Below, piece after piece: positions 18,504 through 28,453 of a stretch of DNA of 64,000 bases (the stretch's first letter is position 1; each line of letters starts with the position of its first letter). A program made the translations under genes and the position numbers. Source of the stretch: Lacipirellula limnantheis (lineage in GTDB: Bacteria > Planctomycetota > Planctomycetia > Pirellulales > Lacipirellulaceae); contig NZ_CP036339.1 of assembly GCF_007746075.1 (NCBI RefSeq), positions 2,819,786 through 2,883,785 on the forward strand. The letters run 5' to 3'. The notes below the pieces were generated by a model, which was not told where the DNA came from, did no database searches, and worked only from the letters and a program-made list of their open reading frames with translations.

Positions 18504-20459
18504 TTACCCACCGAGTTTGGTCACTAAGTGCTGCAGTTCCACTGCCATGCGGGCTAATTCCTCGGCGGACGCCTTCGTATTGGCGGCCCCTTCGGACGTG
18601 CCGCGGGCGGCTTCGGCCACGCCCATGACGTTTTGAGCAATCTCGCGACTCCCCATGGCGGCTTCGCCGACGTTGCGAGAAATTTCCGCCGTGGTTGCCG
18701 TTTGCTCTTCCACGGCGCTTGCGATCGAACTCTGAATGTCGTTGATCTGGCCAATGATTGTGCCGATCTGGGCAATCGCCTCCACCGCGCCTTTAGTGTC
18801 GGTCTGGATGGCCTCGATCTTACGGCCGATGTCTTCCGTGGCTTTGGCCGTCTGCTTGGCGAGTTCCTTTACCTCGTTCGCGACGACCGCGAACCCCTTG
18901 CCTGCCTCGCCAGCTCGCGCCGCTTCGATCGTGGCGTTGAGCGCAAGCAAATTGGTCTGCTGAGCGATCGAGGTGATCACCTTGATCACATTGCCAATCT
19001 CCGCGCTGCTTTCACCTAATTTGGAAACAGTGGCATTGGTCTTATCAGCCACTTTCACCGCCGCCGTAGCGACGCGCGCGGCTTCGTTGGCATTCTTAGC
19101 GATTTCTTTGACGCTCGCGCCCATTTCTTCCGCAGCGCTGGCGACGGTTTCCACGTTCCGACTGACTTGCTCGGCCGCGGCGGAAACGACGCTGGCTTGC
19201 GACGCCGTCTCTTCGGAGTTCGACGCCATCTGCTGGCTCACGGAAGTCAACTCCTGGGCCGCACTGGCCAGGGTTTGCACGGTGTTTTCCAGCGCCGCCT
19301 CGACTTGCTTCAGTGGCGTGATGTTCGAGGCGTACTTAACGACTTTGAACGGTCGCCCGGCGTAATCGAGAATGGGAAAGTAGGATCCTTGGATCCAAAC
19401 ATCCTGTCCGCCCTTGCCGAGGCGGCGGAAGCGGCCCGATTGCTGGCGTCCTGCGGCGAGATCGAGCCAAAACTGCCGGTACTCGGCGCCACTGGCGTAG
19501 GCCGGATCGACAAACATGCTGTGATGCCTCCCCTGCACCTCATCGAGCCGGTACCCCATGGCCTGAAGGAAGTTGTCGTTGGCACTGGTAATGACCCCAT
19601 CAAGCCCGAACTCGATAACGGCCTGCACGCGGCCAATCGCTGCGACTTGTCCCTGATAGTCGGAATTGCGCAGCTTAGCCTCCGTCACGTCGGTCGCATA
19701 CTCAACGACTTTGAACGGTTTGCCGTGCTTGTCGGAAATTGGATTGTAGACGCCTTGAATGGTAACCTCGCGCCCCCCCTTGCCGACCCGAAAAAACTCG
19801 CCGGCGACGAATTCCCCGCGATTTAGCCGCTGCCACATCTCGCGGTACTCGGCGCTGGCTCGAGCGCTCTCGTCGACGAACATGCTGTGGTGCCGCCCTT
19901 TGACTTCCTCCAGCGAGTAACCCATCGTCTTCAGAAAGATGTCGTTGGCGTTGATTATCGTGCCGTCCAGCTCAAATTCGATCAACGCTTGCGAGCGCTG
20001 GATGGCCGCGATCTGCCCGGCGTAGTCAAGTTCCAGCCGCTGCTGGCGAGTGATGTCGTCCCAGGCGACGACATAACCCTGGACGCGGCCATTGGCTGCG
20101 TGCACGCTGTTGATGCGCGTCAGTAGGGTGATCGGGCCAAAGTTAAACTCGGCTTGGTGCGGTAGCAAGCGGGGATTGGTGAGTATGTTTTCCACGCGAG
20201 CGGCGTCTTTGTGAAATCTATGGATCGACGAGCCTAGGATATCGTCGACCTCCACGCCGAACGTCGCACGGATCTCGCCCGCGATCTGACTCAACGTCTG
20301 TCTCGCACAGTCGTTGATGTAGACGATCTCGAAATTGAGATTGGCGACGAAGATATTCGCCTGCACGCAGTCCAGTGAGGAGGCGGCTAGTTTCAACGAC
20401 TTTCTCGACGTCGGCTTGCCAACAGGCTTGGCTTTCGTGGCGCGTTTGCTCGGCTTCAT
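18504..20459 (-). CDS. Soluble methyl-accepting protein with PAS domains
   Basis: 651 residues with no membrane segment. A basic N-terminus precedes three PAS-like units at about 30-140, 145-260 and 265-382. The second and third are clearly duplicated, sharing [13 protein letters not shown] and PFKVV-YA motifs. The receptor signalling domain follows (about 400-651), with the conserved hairpin tip [20 protein letters not shown] near 515. It should sense a cytoplasmic signal, perhaps through haem or flavin in the PAS domains (inference; no ligand residue assigned). It contacts CheW and CheA of the cluster. It lies 42 bp downstream of cheW and 54 bp upstream of cheY. Confidence 0.92.
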   Translation of the reverse strand: MKPSKRATKAKPVGKPTSRKSLKLAASSLDCVQANIFVANLNFEIVYINDCARQTLSQIAGEIRATFGVEVDDILGSSIHRFHKDAARVENILTNPRLLPHQAEFNFGPITLLTRINSVHAANGRVQGYVVAWDDITRQQRLELDYAGQIAAIQRSQALIEFELDGTIINANDIFLKTMGYSLEEVKGRHHSMFVDESARASAEYREMWQRLNRGEFVAGEFFRVGKGGREVTIQGVYNPISDKHGKPFKVVEYATDVTEAKLRNSDYQGQVAAIGRVQAVIEFGLDGVITSANDNFLQAMGYRLDEVQGRHHSMFVDPAYASGAEYRQFWLDLAAGRQQSGRFRRLGKGGQDVWIQGSYFPILDYAGRPFKVVKYASNITPLKQVEAALENTVQTLASAAQELTSVSQQMASNSEETASQASVVSAAAEQVSRNVETVASAAEEMGASVKEIAKNANEAARVATAAVKVADKTNATVSKLGESSAEIGNVIKVITSIAQQTNLLALNATIEAARAGEAGKGFAVVANEVKELAKQTAKATEDIGRKIEAIQTDTKGAVEAIAQIGTIIGQINDIQSSIASAVEEQTATTAEISRNVGEAAMGSREIAQNVMGVAEAARGTSEGAANTKASAEELARMAVELQHLVTKLGG

Positions 20460-20501
20460 GGAGGTTTCTCACATTCAACAGGGGCATACTCAGGTAAGTT
20501 G

Positions 20502-20942
20502 TCAATTCTGCTCGGCTGGCAGCGACACGACGAGCTCCGGATCGAGGATTACGAGCAGGCGATCGGTCAGCTTGTACGCCCCTTGGATCAGGTCCCAAGC
20601 TGCGCCTCGCAACGTTTCCGGCGGGCGTTCGAAGTGTTCTTCAGCCACTTCCATTACGTCACCGATCTCGTCGACCATGAGGCTGACTGCACCGTCGTCG
20701 GTCTGCAACACGACGTTGACCGGCTCGTCGCTCTCCAGCCGCGGGGGAAGTGCGAGTCGCACGCGGAGGTCGATCGCGGTGACGATTTGCCCGCGCAAAT
20801 TGATCAGGCCCCGCACCATGGGATGGGCGAGCGGGACCATGGTAAGGGGCTGATAGCGCACGATCTCCTGGACTTTCAAGACGTCGAGTCCGAAGCATTG
20901 ATCGCCTAAGTAGAACGTGCAGTATTGATGGCTGGCAGTCAT
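20502..20942 (-). CDS. cheW: Chemotaxis adaptor protein CheW
   Basis: 146 residues, normal length. The SH3-like CheW fold is indicated by CTFYLGDQCFGLDVLKVQEI near the N-terminus, then VRGLINLRGQIVTAIDLR near residue 45 and SLMVDEIGDVMEV near 90. It links the PAS-containing receptor to CheA. It lies 3 nt after cheA and 42 nt before the receptor gene, so the three are very probably cotranscribed. Confidence 0.93.
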   Translation of the reverse strand: MTASHQYCTFYLGDQCFGLDVLKVQEIVRYQPLTMVPLAHPMVRGLINLRGQIVTAIDLRVRLALPPRLESDEPVNVVLQTDDGAVSLMVDEIGDVMEVAEEHFERPPETLRGAAWDLIQGAYKLTDRLLVILDPELVVSLPAEQN

Positions 20943-20945
20943 GGA

Positions 20946-23216
20946 TTATGTGGTGTGCGGCAGGAGATCGATCGTCGCTGCGCGAACCAACGCGGCGACG
21001 TCGATAAACTCCGTAACTTGTTCTTGAATGATCGAGGTGAACAATACGCCCGGTCGACTCGCCCGCGAACGATCGGCCACGTGGTCGTCGACGATATCGA
21101 GAAACCGGTCGATAACGAGGCCGACCTGTTGATCTCCGGCAGCGCATACCACCACCGAAACGGCGTCGGACACGCTGTGACGTCGCCGCTGCGACCTTAA
21201 CGAACGGCGGCCGAGTCGGAGACACTCTAACTCTTCGGAAACATCGACGAGCGGAAGGATATGTCCAAAATATTGGACCACCGGGCGAGCGCCGAGGTTT
21301 TCCAATGCTGTACGGGGAAACTCCTCCAGTCGGGCTACAAGCGATAAGGGCATTGCCATTTGCCCTCCGGCGGTGGGCGCGAACAGGAGCAGCGTTTGCC
21401 CTGCGCTCGCCACCGGCGCCGTCGGCCGTTCCTGTTCGCCGAGAGTTCGGCTCTTAGCCCCGGAGATCACGCTCGCGCGTTGAGCCAGGCCCAGCACGTC
21501 GAGGACGAGCGCGACTCGGCCGTCGCCCATGATTGCCGCGCCGGAAAAGACTGAGATTCCCTTGAGTTGCTTCTGCAGCGGCTTGACGACGATCTCTTCG
21601 GTATCGCGAATCGCGTCGACGACCAGTCCGAACGGGCGATCGTCGGCCTGCAAGACAATGATGTTTACATCGTCAGCGACGCCGCGAGTCACTTCAATCT
21701 GCAATTGCTCGTCGAGAAATACCAGCGGCAACAGAGTACCGCGCAGCCGATACACTGGTGCGCCGTGCATGCGCTCGATGCCCCTCAGCGCCTGATCAGG
21801 ATTGAGCGACACAAGTTCCAACAGGCTCACTTGCGGGATGGCGTACCGTTCGCCGCCACTGTCGATGATCAGTGCCGGAATGATCGCAAGAGTCAGCGGA
21901 ATTTTCGTGCGGATCGTCGTTCCTTGCCCCTGAGGGCTTTCAACGTCGACCGTGCCGCCGATCTTCTCGATATTGGTGCGAACGACATCCATTCCCACGC
22001 CACGGCCAGAGAACTGAGTAACGCTTGCGGCCGTCGAGAATCCGGGCATGAAGATCAGCCGCAGGATTTCCTGCCGCGACATGCGGGCGACCACCTCCGG
22101 CGACACAAGCTTGGCGCTGAGCGCCTTGTCCCGCACGCGGGCCACGTCGATGCCGCCGCCGTCGTCGGTGATCTCAATGATCACCTTCCCCCCCTCATGG
22201 CAGGCGACCATCCGCAATCGCCCTTCCTCAGACTTGCCGCGCGATTTGCGAATCTCAGGCGGCTCGATTCCGTGATCGATCGCATTGCGGACCATATGTG
22301 TGAGCGGGTCGCGAATCGCTTCAATGAGCGTCTTATCGAGCTCGGTATCCTGCCCGTCCATCTCGAAGCGAACCTTTTTTCCGCAAGCCAGTGCCAGATC
22401 GCGAACCACCCGCGGGAACTTATTAAGCACGTTGCCAATTGGTTGCATCCGCGTCTTCATCACGCTCGCCTGCAATTCCGTGGTGAGCAGGTTGAGCCGC
22501 TGCACCGCGCCGAGAAAGGCGTCATCCTCGTGCGATGCGCTGTGCTGCAGAATCTGATTCCGCGATAAGACAAGCTCGCCTACGAGCGTCATCAACTTAT
22601 CGAGCAGGCCCACGTCGACGCGAATGTTGGAGTCGGACACGTGGGCCGCCTTGGCGTCCGAGGCGGATTCCAAAGGTGGAAGTGCGATCGTCTCCGCAGG
22701 GGATGGGATGATGAGGGGGGGCGTCGGCGTCGTGACGTGAGCCATCGGCGGCGGTGCGACCGGTAATGCGATAACGGGCTGCGTGACGAGGAGAGCAGCC
22801 TCCGCTGGCTGCGCCGCCAGAACTTCGCCGTCCCCAGCCTCGCGCAAGCGATCTACTTCCGCAATCAGCGCTGAGTACTCGCCGGACCCTTCGTTCCCGA
22901 AAGTCTCGATGCTCGCCAGCATTTCGCGAATCGCATCAACCACGCTCAGCATCGCGGTTGCGATGGTGGGGGTGAATCGCATTTCGCCCGCGCGCAGCTT
23001 GCTAAGCAGACTTTCGGCGGAATGAGCGACCGCCTGGAGCTTGACCAGTCCCAAGAAACCAGCCGTTCCCTTGACGCTGTGCAGCGTGCGAAAGACCTGG
23101 GCGAGCGTATTCTTTTCGGCGGGTTCCTTCTCAAGCGTGATGAGATCGGAATCGAGCAACGCGAGGTTTTCGTGCGTTTCCAGCAAGAACTCGCGGAGGA
23201 TTTCGCTATTCGACAT
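20946..23216 (-). CDS. cheA: Chemotaxis histidine kinase CheA with two CheW-like domains
   Basis: 756 residues. An Hpt domain carries the phosphorylated His46 in RTLHSVKGTAGFLG. An Ala/Pro-rich linker (about 130-190) takes the place of a P2 CheY-binding domain. The dimerisation domain (about 198-262) is followed by the ATPase domain with HMVRNAIDHGIE (307-318), DDGGGID (351-357) and GRGVGMD (404-410). A CheW-like domain at about 445-590 is followed by a second, more diverged one at about 605-750. It phosphorylates CheY, CheB and possibly a receiver of the preceding kinase-receiver protein. The doubled CheW-like end and lack of an evident P2 are the unusual features. Confidence 0.93.
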   Translation of the reverse strand: MSNSEILREFLLETHENLALLDSDLITLEKEPAEKNTLAQVFRTLHSVKGTAGFLGLVKLQAVAHSAESLLSKLRAGEMRFTPTIATAMLSVVDAIREMLASIETFGNEGSGEYSALIAEVDRLREAGDGEVLAAQPAEAALLVTQPVIALPVAPPPMAHVTTPTPPLIIPSPAETIALPPLESASDAKAAHVSDSNIRVDVGLLDKLMTLVGELVLSRNQILQHSASHEDDAFLGAVQRLNLLTTELQASVMKTRMQPIGNVLNKFPRVVRDLALACGKKVRFEMDGQDTELDKTLIEAIRDPLTHMVRNAIDHGIEPPEIRKSRGKSEEGRLRMVACHEGGKVIIEITDDGGGIDVARVRDKALSAKLVSPEVVARMSRQEILRLIFMPGFSTAASVTQFSGRGVGMDVVRTNIEKIGGTVDVESPQGQGTTIRTKIPLTLAIIPALIIDSGGERYAIPQVSLLELVSLNPDQALRGIERMHGAPVYRLRGTLLPLVFLDEQLQIEVTRGVADDVNIIVLQADDRPFGLVVDAIRDTEEIVVKPLQKQLKGISVFSGAAIMGDGRVALVLDVLGLAQRASVISGAKSRTLGEQERPTAPVASAGQTLLLFAPTAGGQMAMPLSLVARLEEFPRTALENLGARPVVQYFGHILPLVDVSEELECLRLGRRSLRSQRRRHSVSDAVSVVVCAAGDQQVGLVIDRFLDIVDDHVADRSRASRPGVLFTSIIQEQVTEFIDVAALVRAATIDLLPHTT

Positions 23217-23348
23217 GCCCAGTTCATCCGCTCGCTGAAATTACATCGCCGCTTGCGCGCCCTCCATGGAACATTTGTTCCCAACCAGCTCGCCTGTTTT
23301 TGGCTATCAGCCACTAAGCTGCCAGGCGCCTTGCCGCCCGCGGCGTCC

Positions 23349-25313
23349 TCAGCCGAACAACGAGTCAAGGATTGGTCCCACCTCGCTGGACGGAAAAGCC
23401 TTCTCGAAAATGGCAACCACGCCCAGTTGCCGCACGGGATCGAGCACTCGGGGATCGGTCTCGGTGGTTACCATCATAACTGGAATCGAGGAGGTTGCCG
23501 GATTTTGCTTCAAATAGCTCACCAGAGCCCGGCCATCCATCAGGGGCATGTTATAGTCCGTCACAATCAGATCACAACTTTCGCGAGCGGCGATGGCGAT
23601 CGCGTGGGCTCCATCGGGCACTTTGAGAAACTGGGTGAATCCCAAGCCTTGGAGCACCGTCCGCACATGGATGCGCGCCGTGCTGCTGTCGTCGGCGATC
23701 AAAACCCGTAATTCGCGGCGATCCTTCTTTTCGCCGAGCGGGTGAAAAGCCCCGCTACAGGCGGCGGCTTGCAGCGGCATCGAAGCTCCCGTCACCATAT
23801 TGAGCGCCTGGACCATTTGCTCGGCTGTAAACGGCTTGGGGAGTAGAAGGACTCGGTTGAGTTTGCTTAGCTCCGCGGACTCGCCGTCGTTGGCCTCGCT
23901 GGTAACGAGCACAAAGCCGGGGGCATTGATCCTGATCTCCTCGCGAATCTGTTGGGCCAGCTCCACCCCGTTGATATCCGATAGGTGCATGGCCGAAATC
24001 ACCACTTGCGGCCGTAGGCTACGAACCGCTTCGATCGCAGCCTTTCCACTTGATACGGCGCCAACCACAAAAAGCGATCTTTCCTGCAGAAAGTTTTTGA
24101 TGATTGTTGCTTGCACGCGAGACGGCTCCACGACGAGCACCGTCAGGGGCGTAATTTTCGATGCTATTGGCAGCGTGCTCGGCGGCATCGTCGCGATGTC
24201 GATGGTCGAGGCGGCATTCAATTCGGAGGGCAATTCCAGCATCGCCCTGGTTGCCCCCCGCTCGGGATCCTTCGGCAGAATTGCCGCGATCGCCTCCAGT
24301 TCGGCTACGACATCCGACATCTGCTGCACGCGCTCTTCGGGCGTCTTGGACAGCATTCGACGAAACAGATCATCGAGCTGCGGAGGTGACTCGGCCCGCG
24401 CCGCGCGGAGGCGGGGAATTTCGCCATCACGGTGCTTGAGCAAGATCTCCATGATGGTTGCGCCCCTATAGGGCGGCCCGCCGGTCAGTAAATAATGCAG
24501 CGTACAACCGAGACTGTATATGTCAGCCCGGTGATCGATGGTGGTGGAATCGATAGCCTGCTCCGGCGACATGTAGTCGACAGTGCCGATCACGCCGCCG
24601 GCCATCGTCACATCGGCGCCGGCCGCCGCACCTGCAGCCCCATGGTTGAGCCGAGCCAATCCCAGGTCGGTCACCTTGATCACGCCGCTTTCGTCGAGGA
24701 GCAAGTTATGTGGTTTTACATCGCGGTGAACAATCGCCTGCGCATGAGCATAGGCCAGTCCACGGGCAGCTTGGAGAATGCAATCGACGGCGCGTGACAG
24801 TGCGAACGTCCCTTCCCGTTCCAGGCAGGCCGCCAGATCACGGCCGTTGACGAACTCCATCACCAGAAAATGGCCCGCTTCGGCTTCGTCAGCGTCGTAC
24901 GCCATGACAACGTTGGGGTGCCCCAGTGCGGCGATCGTTTCCACTTCACGTTGAAACCGCTTCACAAAGAGTGGGTTCTCAGAGAGATTCTCGGCCAATA
25001 CCTTCAACGCCACGATCCGCTTCATGCGGCGGTGTCGGGCCTTGAACACAGTGCCCATGCCACCGGCGCCGAGGCGATCGAGAATGTCGTAGTTGCCAAT
25101 GCGAAGCGAATCTCCCCGCCCTTCGTTCAAGGCCGCCAGCTGGAATCGAGTAAGGAGTCCCTTGTCGGAAACAAGCCTCGATAGTTCCTCTGGATCCCCG
25201 TTTGCTACAGCGACTAGCGAGGCCAATTCATCGTCAGGCAGTAAACCGCTGGCAACGGCATTGTCGACAAATTGCGAGAAAGATGCGGTGGCCTGACGTG
25301 TGTTCTCAAGCAT
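23349..25313 (-). CDS. Ser/Thr protein kinase fused to two receiver domains
   Basis: 654 residues. After an N-terminal helical segment, residues about 74-340 are a Hanks-type kinase: GAGGMGTVF at 82-90, Lys104, HRDVKPHN at 196-203 and DLG at 216-218, so it looks active. The first receiver (about 391-505) is degenerate: the acidic pair reads VVEPS and the expected phosphoacceptor is Ala441 (VVISAMHLSDI). The second receiver (about 535-654) is intact, with ADDSS near 541, Asp586 in VTDYNMPLMDG, Thr616/617 and Lys638. There is no membrane segment. It lies 132 bp upstream of cheA on the same strand, so it is probably the first gene of the chemosensory cluster and may be a phosphorylation target of CheA. 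Confidence 0.9.
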   Translation of the reverse strand: MLENTRQATASFSQFVDNAVASGLLPDDELASLVAVANGDPEELSRLVSDKGLLTRFQLAALNEGRGDSLRIGNYDILDRLGAGGMGTVFKARHRRMKRIVALKVLAENLSENPLFVKRFQREVETIAALGHPNVVMAYDADEAEAGHFLVMEFVNGRDLAACLEREGTFALSRAVDCILQAARGLAYAHAQAIVHRDVKPHNLLLDESGVIKVTDLGLARLNHGAAGAAAGADVTMAGGVIGTVDYMSPEQAIDSTTIDHRADIYSLGCTLHYLLTGGPPYRGATIMEILLKHRDGEIPRLRAARAESPPQLDDLFRRMLSKTPEERVQQMSDVVAELEAIAAILPKDPERGATRAMLELPSELNAASTIDIATMPPSTLPIASKITPLTVLVVEPSRVQATIIKNFLQERSLFVVGAVSSGKAAIEAVRSLRPQVVISAMHLSDINGVELAQQIREEIRINAPGFVLVTSEANDGESAELSKLNRVLLLPKPFTAEQMVQALNMVTGASMPLQAAACSGAFHPLGEKKDRRELRVLIADDSSTARIHVRTVLQGLGFTQFLKVPDGAHAIAIAARESCDLIVTDYNMPLMDGRALVSYLKQNPATSSIPVMMVTTETDPRVLDPVRQLGVVAIFEKAFPSSEVGPILDSLFG

Positions 25314-25772
25314 AACAAGTTCAACTTACAGCGGGCGTGAAGGTGATCCCATGTTCGAATAGGGACCCCATAACGACCTGGTGAACAGCGGACGCCGTCG
25401 CTCCTCGATTTTAACACAAGTATGAGGTGCTCGACCATTTGCAAGAATCCAACCCCCGACAACGCCACGCCTCTTTTTTATTGATTCGCTCCAAGTCCTT
25501 GGTTTGCCGGAACTCGTCGGCATGCCCTTGGCGATTGGCTTCTCGTGAGTATTCGAAGCCTTTCAGAACGGCCGGCAGAACTTCCAATTGCTAGCTCGTT
25601 TCGCGGCCGTTTAGCTGTCGCGGCTCCCCGCAATATGGGCACGACTTGTCCACGCCGGCCTGATTGTAATCGCCAACCTCCCCGGGGGGGCGACCTGCCG
25701 GCCCCGAGGCTCGCTTGCCGAGTGACGGCGTAACGCGCGCCTCGGTGAATCCGTGCGCCGTAAGGATTGCGG
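25314..25772. other. Intergenic, probable promoter of the chemosensory cluster
   Basis: About 460 bp with no convincing gene. Its left side, next to the kinase start, should carry the promoter of the minus-strand chemosensory cluster. No clear promoter motif could be read. Confidence 0.4.
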
Positions 25773-28058
25773 CTACTTCGCCAAATCTGGGCGCGGCGGG
25801 CCGGTGTACGGTTTGGCTCCTAAGTCTGTCCTTCCGGTGCGTTTAACCTGCAGCGCCGCGGGATCAGTCGTCGTCGGCGGCGTGATGTAGCCGTGGTATC
25901 GCCCCATCCAGTAAGCAAGAAGCCACGCGCCGGGTTCGATCACGTCGGGATTGCTCGAACCGCCGTCAGCTTGCATCGTCCAATGGTCCCACCGCATCGG
26001 TTCCGTTTCACGCGGCGAGAACGCGCGAATGCCCGCCTTGTTCGCTTCGTAGCCCACGGGCGTCCGTAAATCGGCGCGATGCGAGTTTTGAAAGCTCCAG
26101 ACCCGTAGGTCGAGCGGCCACTCGCGCAAGTGCCTGACCGACGGTCCGACCTCGCACTCGTTCCCGGTCAGGGCGCCGTACACAAAATTGAACCAAGGGT
26201 TCTGCTCAATCCGTACAAGCTCGTACGATCGTTCGAGACTTCGCCGATACTTTCCCCGCAGCAGCGGATCCTGTTCGTAGGCGAGGAGATTGGCGTAGCT
26301 CCAAAATCCCAGCTCATCCAAAAAATGGAGCACGCCGTCGGGAGGAAACGTGTTGCGCTGGCGGAGCGTGAAGTCAGGATAGCCAAGTGCGACGAGTCGA
26401 TCGTAGGCCGTCCCCGCTTGTTCATCGCCGGCGAGCACATGAGCGGTCTTCATGAACGATAAGACCTCGAGCGCCTGCAGTCCGCGGTCGTACATCCCTT
26501 CTTCGGTGGTGAAGTACTCGGGATCCCAGCGGCCCCAACGCGTCGGTTGGCCGTCGACGTCGATGAGCTTCCAACCATTATTGGCGATATGCGCGGCGAT
26601 GCTCGCGAGATGGCGTTTGGCCTGCTCGACTTCTTCACCCTGTGCGACGTGGTCGAGGAAGAGCCTCGTGGCGTAAAAGTGCGAACAGACTTCGTCGCTG
26701 GATGTATCGCCTTTCCACTCGAACAGCCCGTCCGCCGTGTCATGCCACTCTGCCGGGGCGCCCCCCGAACCGTGGTCGGCTTGATGTCCCACCTCGCCCT
26801 TGGCCCAGACTGAACGGGCGAGGAATCCCGGCATCGACGTCATCGACTCGAGCCAGCGGAGAGCTTGAAAGGTCTGCACTGCTTGCTCGCGGGCGACGGA
26901 ATCCTTCGTGACGGCGTAGCGATAGGCTTGAGCGGCCAGATAATTGCCCGTGTAGCCGCCGTCGTTGTCACTGACCTCGCGGACGTATTCCTGCCGCTTG
27001 CCGTCCCATTCCAGCTTGTGGGTAAAGCCCAGGCGCCGCTGGCCCCACTCGTCCAAATGACGTTCGTAGTAGTCGGCCTTCTTCTGTAACGTGTACGGCT
27101 CATACTCGATGACGCCGAGCCCTTTGGGAGTCGCGAAATATGCCGCACGGTCGCTGACGGCAATCGCGTTGACCTGCTCGTCGGGGAGCCAGCGCCGCCC
27201 GGCGAAGTAGTGAAAGGCTCCGTCGACCATCCGGATGGCGCCGCGAGTAGTTCCGATCCAAAGGTCGTCGTCGAACCCCTTTGCCAGACAATGAGCGTCC
27301 TCGTAACAGAGTCCTTGTTCGCCCCGAATAACGGTCATGAGCATCCCGCGCAGCATCGCCAAGCCTCGGTCGGTCGCAATGTATAACCGACTGCCTTGGC
27401 TCAGGGCGTCGCGCGTTGAGAGCGAAGGGAGCATTCCCCAGTCCCACGCTTTGTCGGAGGGCCACCCATAGACGTTCCTGGCGCCGATCCGATTTCCGTC
27501 GACGAAAGTAAGCCTTCCCGAACCAAGGACGTAGAGCGTTTCGCAGTGGGAAATGATGCGGGCAATAGGAAACGGCGACTCCGCTGCCGAATATGGCTGC
27601 AGGCCCTCGCCGACGACGCGCCATAGGCGCCGCTCGCTGGCAACGATTGTTTCGCCGAGATGGGCGGTGAGATCGTTAAACGACTCGCCGGAGAGCTTCT
27701 GCCATACGCTGCCTTCCAGCCGGTACAAGCCATCGCTGGCAATTGCCCACATCGCAGATTCCGTAGACACCAGTCGACGAATCGGTTGCGACATTTCGGC
27801 CACCGGAAGAAGCTGTTCCCCGTCAACGACGAACAGCCCCTGGTCGGAACCCGCAATAATGCGTTGGCCGAAACTGGCGACGCTCGTCAGTGCAACCGAC
27901 GATGGGATCTGCCGACCGACCTCTTGCAGATAGACTTCGTCAATGACGGCTTCCGAGCCTCGTCTTCGCGGCTGATCGGCCGAAACAATAGGAAGAGGCG
28001 TCATACCATTCGGCAACCATGATAGGAACGCGACGGCGAACAGGTACATGATTCTCAT
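25773..28058 (-). CDS. Secreted propeller plus alpha-toroid protein
   Basis: 761 residues from the ATG at 28058, which starts a signal peptide (MRIMYLFAVAFLSWL); the frame is open 34 codons further upstream but without a signal. Residues about 35-350 hold repeated blades similar to two-component regulator propeller repeats (GLFVVDGEQLLPV, ATDRGLAMLRG, WIGTTRGAIRMVDG, YFATPKGLGVIEYE). The rest (about 360-740) is helical, with DNDGGYTGNYLAAQAYRYA, WHDTADGLFEWKGDTSSDE and WDPEYFTTEEGMYDRG, a pattern like alpha/alpha-toroid glycosidases and lyases. I do not recognise the exact family. It probably acts outside the cell on a carbohydrate (inference). It stands alone between intergenic regions. Confidence 0.75.
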   Translation of the reverse strand: MRIMYLFAVAFLSWLPNGMTPLPIVSADQPRRRGSEAVIDEVYLQEVGRQIPSSVALTSVASFGQRIIAGSDQGLFVVDGEQLLPVAEMSQPIRRLVSTESAMWAIASDGLYRLEGSVWQKLSGESFNDLTAHLGETIVASERRLWRVVGEGLQPYSAAESPFPIARIISHCETLYVLGSGRLTFVDGNRIGARNVYGWPSDKAWDWGMLPSLSTRDALSQGSRLYIATDRGLAMLRGMLMTVIRGEQGLCYEDAHCLAKGFDDDLWIGTTRGAIRMVDGAFHYFAGRRWLPDEQVNAIAVSDRAAYFATPKGLGVIEYEPYTLQKKADYYERHLDEWGQRRLGFTHKLEWDGKRQEYVREVSDNDGGYTGNYLAAQAYRYAVTKDSVAREQAVQTFQALRWLESMTSMPGFLARSVWAKGEVGHQADHGSGGAPAEWHDTADGLFEWKGDTSSDEVCSHFYATRLFLDHVAQGEEVEQAKRHLASIAAHIANNGWKLIDVDGQPTRWGRWDPEYFTTEEGMYDRGLQALEVLSFMKTAHVLAGDEQAGTAYDRLVALGYPDFTLRQRNTFPPDGVLHFLDELGFWSYANLLAYEQDPLLRGKYRRSLERSYELVRIEQNPWFNFVYGALTGNECEVGPSVRHLREWPLDLRVWSFQNSHRADLRTPVGYEANKAGIRAFSPRETEPMRWDHWTMQADGGSSNPDVIEPGAWLLAYWMGRYHGYITPPTTTDPAALQVKRTGRTDLGAKPYTGPPRPDLAK

Positions 28059-28453
28059 TGTGGACAACTCATGGTGGAGTTCGCGGTTTCGTGCCGACAA
28101 GCCGGGCTTATTGGTTGGCGAGGCCGCAGGTCGCTCGAGCGCACTGGGCGCCGGGCACAACGTGATAGTAATTCATTACGATAGGCGTGGCCAATCGCCG
28201 ATCGGCCATCGGCCGCGGGCCATGGTTCCTGACTGGAAGGAAGTCGCGGCGAGGGCAACCCGACTGGTTTGAGCCAGGCACTCGCGGAGCGTTGTTGAGG
28301 GAAGTGCGGGCCGTTGTCGCTACGAAGCTAGGTCAGCGCGCCGCGGCGAACGAATAACTCGGCGCCTCGGAGTGATGTGAACGCACGGGACGCAACGCGC
28401 GACGCCGGGTCCAACAAGTGACGCACGTCAGCAAAAGGCTCAACCTAATGCGT
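28059..28453. other. Intergenic, no gene
   Basis: About 395 bp upstream of the propeller-toroid gene, expected to hold its promoter. No coding frame with a motif was seen. Confidence 0.4.

Noticed and set aside
21567-22568. 333-codon plus-strand open frame
   Set aside because: Antisense to the ATPase and CheW domains of cheA; no motif or ribosome site.
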